64,000 nt of DNA. It comes from Streptococcus marmotae. Lineage in GTDB: Bacteria; Bacillota; Bacilli; Lactobacillales; Streptococcaceae. The notes under the pieces are model-generated. The model ran no database searches. It had not been told where the DNA came from and saw nothing but the letters and a program-made list of their open reading frames with translations. Shown here piece by piece: positions 62,645 to 64,000 of the stretch (its first letter is position 1; the number at the start of each line of letters is the position of its first letter). Position numbers and translations under genes: made by a program. The stretch lies in the NCBI RefSeq assembly GCF_001623565.1, contig NZ_CP015196.1, positions 434,001-498,000 of the forward strand, written 5' to 3'.

Positions 62645-64000
62645 TTACATCATATTTTGAGGTTCATGGTCAATCGTCACCCGAAGGTCTTGGTTTTCCT
62701 TTTCCTGACTCCAGTCTAGTACACGATTTAACACTTGTGACAACTGCGGTTCTTTACGATATTTGACAATCATCTGATAGTGATACAAGTTATGGGTTCG
62801 GGCAATAGGCTTAGGAGTCGGACCAAGTAGCTGAATCTGGTCGCTCAAATTTTCCCTCAGTAATGTGAGGACCTCAAACGATTTTTTGACAACCATTTCT
62901 TCTGAACGATGCGACAAGGTCAAGCCAACCGTATAGTAGTAAGGCGGATAACCCAACGATCTGCGAACGCCCATTTCATACTGATAAAAACCCTCGTAAT
63001 CCTGCTCTTTTGCAAAGGTAATCGCATAATGCTGCGGATTGTAGGTCTGAATGACAACTTCGCCTGCCTTGTCAGCTCGTCCCGCTCGTCCAGCTACCTG
63101 GGTGAGTAGTTGAAAGGTTCGCTCAGAAGAACGAAAGTCTGGTAAGTTCAAGGCTGTATCAGCATTTAAAACGCCTACTAAAGTCACATTTGGAAAATCC
63201 AACCCCTTGGCAATCATCTGTGTCCCTAGCAAAATATCTGCCTCACCACGGCCAAATGCGGTTAAAATTTTCTCGTGACTCCCTTTTTTCCGTGTCGTAT
63301 CGACATCCATTCGCAAGATTTTTGCTTCTGGCAAAAGCTCTGCTAATTCATCGTAAGCCTTTTGGGTGCCTGTCCCATAATAGCGAATGGAACGACTTTG
63401 GCAATTTGGACAAAGACGTGGAATCTCTTTTTGATAGCCACAATAATGACAATTCATCGTTTTGGTATCCATATGAAGCGTCAGAGAAATATCACAGTTC
63501 GGACATTCATCTACCGTACCACAGTCTCGGCACATCACAAAAGACGAATACCCACGGCGATTAAGCATCAGGACAACCTGTTCTTTTTTGGCTAATTTTT
63601 CCTTGATTTTCTCTAGCAAGACCGGTGTCACATTGCTAGCTTCTTGCTGACCAATATAGTCTCGAAAATCAACAATTTCTACAGGCGGAATATGCGCTTG
63701 CGGATTGGCACGTTTCGTCAATAGTAACAGGCCATAGACCCCCTTACTAGCCCGTGCCCGACTCTCTAGACTAGGAGTAGCAGAACCAAGTACCAATACT
63801 GCACGATGATAGTCTGCTCGCAATTTGGCAACATCACGCGCATGGTAACGAGGATTGGAATCCTGCTTATAGGTTGCTTCATGCTCTTCATCAATGATAA
63901 TCGCACCAATATTTTTCAACGGAGCAAAAATAGCTGACCGCGCCCCTACAACGACTTGGGCTTCACCACGCTCAATCTTTCGCCACTCATCATATTTTTC
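62645..64000 (-). CDS. priA: Primosomal protein N' (PriA helicase), C-terminal part (partial)
   Basis: The frame is open at the window's right edge, so the N-terminal DNA-binding domain and Walker A are outside. Visible are GARSAIFAP, the DEEH helicase box in IIIDEEHEATYKQ, and the zinc-binding cysteines CRDCGTVDECPNC and CHYCG/CPNC. Later helicase motifs DVDTTRKKG, GTQMIAKGLDFPNVTLV and QVAGRAGRADKAG are also present. PriA restarts stalled replication forks. It is followed by fmt after 178 nt. Confidence 0.96.
   Translation of the reverse strand, partial: EKYDEWRKIERGEAQVVVGARSAIFAPLKNIGAIIIDEEHEATYKQDSNPRYHARDVAKLRADYHRAVLVLGSATPSLESRARASKGVYGLLLLTKRANPQAHIPPVEIVDFRDYIGQQEASNVTPVLLEKIKEKLAKKEQVVLMLNRRGYSSFVMCRDCGTVDECPNCDISLTLHMDTKTMNCHYCGYQKEIPRLCPNCQSRSIRYYGTGTQKAYDELAELLPEAKILRMDVDTTRKKGSHEKILTAFGRGEADILLGTQMIAKGLDFPNVTLVGVLNADTALNLPDFRSSERTFQLLTQVAGRAGRADKAGEVVIQTYNPQHYAITFAKEQDYEGFYQYEMGVRRSLGYPPYYYTVGLTLSHRSEEMVVKKSFEVLTLLRENLSDQIQLLGPTPKPIARTHNLYHYQMIVKYRKEPQLSQVLNRVLDWSQEKENQDLRVTIDHEPQNMM

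Noticed and set aside
1..64000. tRNA and rRNA genes
   Set aside because: No cloverleaf-like sequence with CCA-proximal GGTTCGA-type T-arm or rRNA signature was found by eye; a tRNAscan run would settle this.

Overview
The window is 64 kb of a low-GC Gram-positive chromosome. Gene content and order (gshF, hslO-dusB, ctsR-clpC, tsf/rpsB, liaFSR, stkP/phpP-rsmB-fmt-priA, a class C sortase pilus island) point to a Streptococcus, most like the S. suis group. The species call rests on remembered gene order and protein resemblance, not on a search. Most housekeeping genes read on the minus strand.

Layout. 1-5.4 kb: end of the glutathione synthetase gene, then hslO-dusB (+), converging on clpC and ctsR (-). 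5.44-19.29 kb: an integrated phage satellite (PICI-like element) flanked by a 13-bp direct repeat. It is inserted inside the ctsR promoter/operator. From left to right it carries hicBA, an ArpU-type late regulator, a small-terminase-like gene, capsid-related genes, a block of small genes, an iteron-bearing AT-rich putative origin next to a VirE-type helicase gene, more small early genes, and a Cro/CI switch with three operators. A cargo cassette follows (membrane coiled-coil protein, RelA/SpoT-domain protein, Fic protein), then two tandem Fst-type type I toxin/antisense modules and a tyrosine integrase. 19.3-25.8 kb: thioredoxin-like and acetyltransferase-like genes, tsf and rpsB, an intact IS30-family element that cuts a small gene, degV and rlmB. 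25.8-39.1 kb: two lipoproteins, an aromatic acid exporter-like protein, a frameshifted msmK, a PucR-like regulator, mrnC-cysS, a nucleoside phosphorylase, cysE, pnp, rpsO, and a uracil permease with a PyrR attenuator.

39.3-48.1 kb: a pilus operon (-): major pilin, ancillary pilin, two class C sortases and a large adhesin broken by a one-base frameshift. The operon promoter carries a run of ten G residues between its -35 and -10 boxes, the signature of a phase-variable switch. 48.2-52.8 kb: an RsuA-type pseudouridine synthase, def flanked by inverted modular repeats, a decayed IS200/IS605 element, an integrase remnant and cysK. 52.9-64 kb: an S1-domain protein, a HAD-cyclophilin fusion gene disrupted by indels, liaFSR, the stkP/phpP signalling pair, rsmB, fmt and the 3' part of priA.

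Functionally, the satellite couples a lysogeny switch, replication and packaging-related genes with cargo that looks like growth-arrest or defence functions. Because its attachment core overlaps the CtsR operator, integration replaces the native -10 (TATAAT, now at the far right end) with a weaker one, so excision or integration could reset the heat-shock/Clp operon. Three dispersed MITE-like or modular repeat families lie in the intergenic gaps. No CRISPR array, rRNA or tRNA gene was seen.
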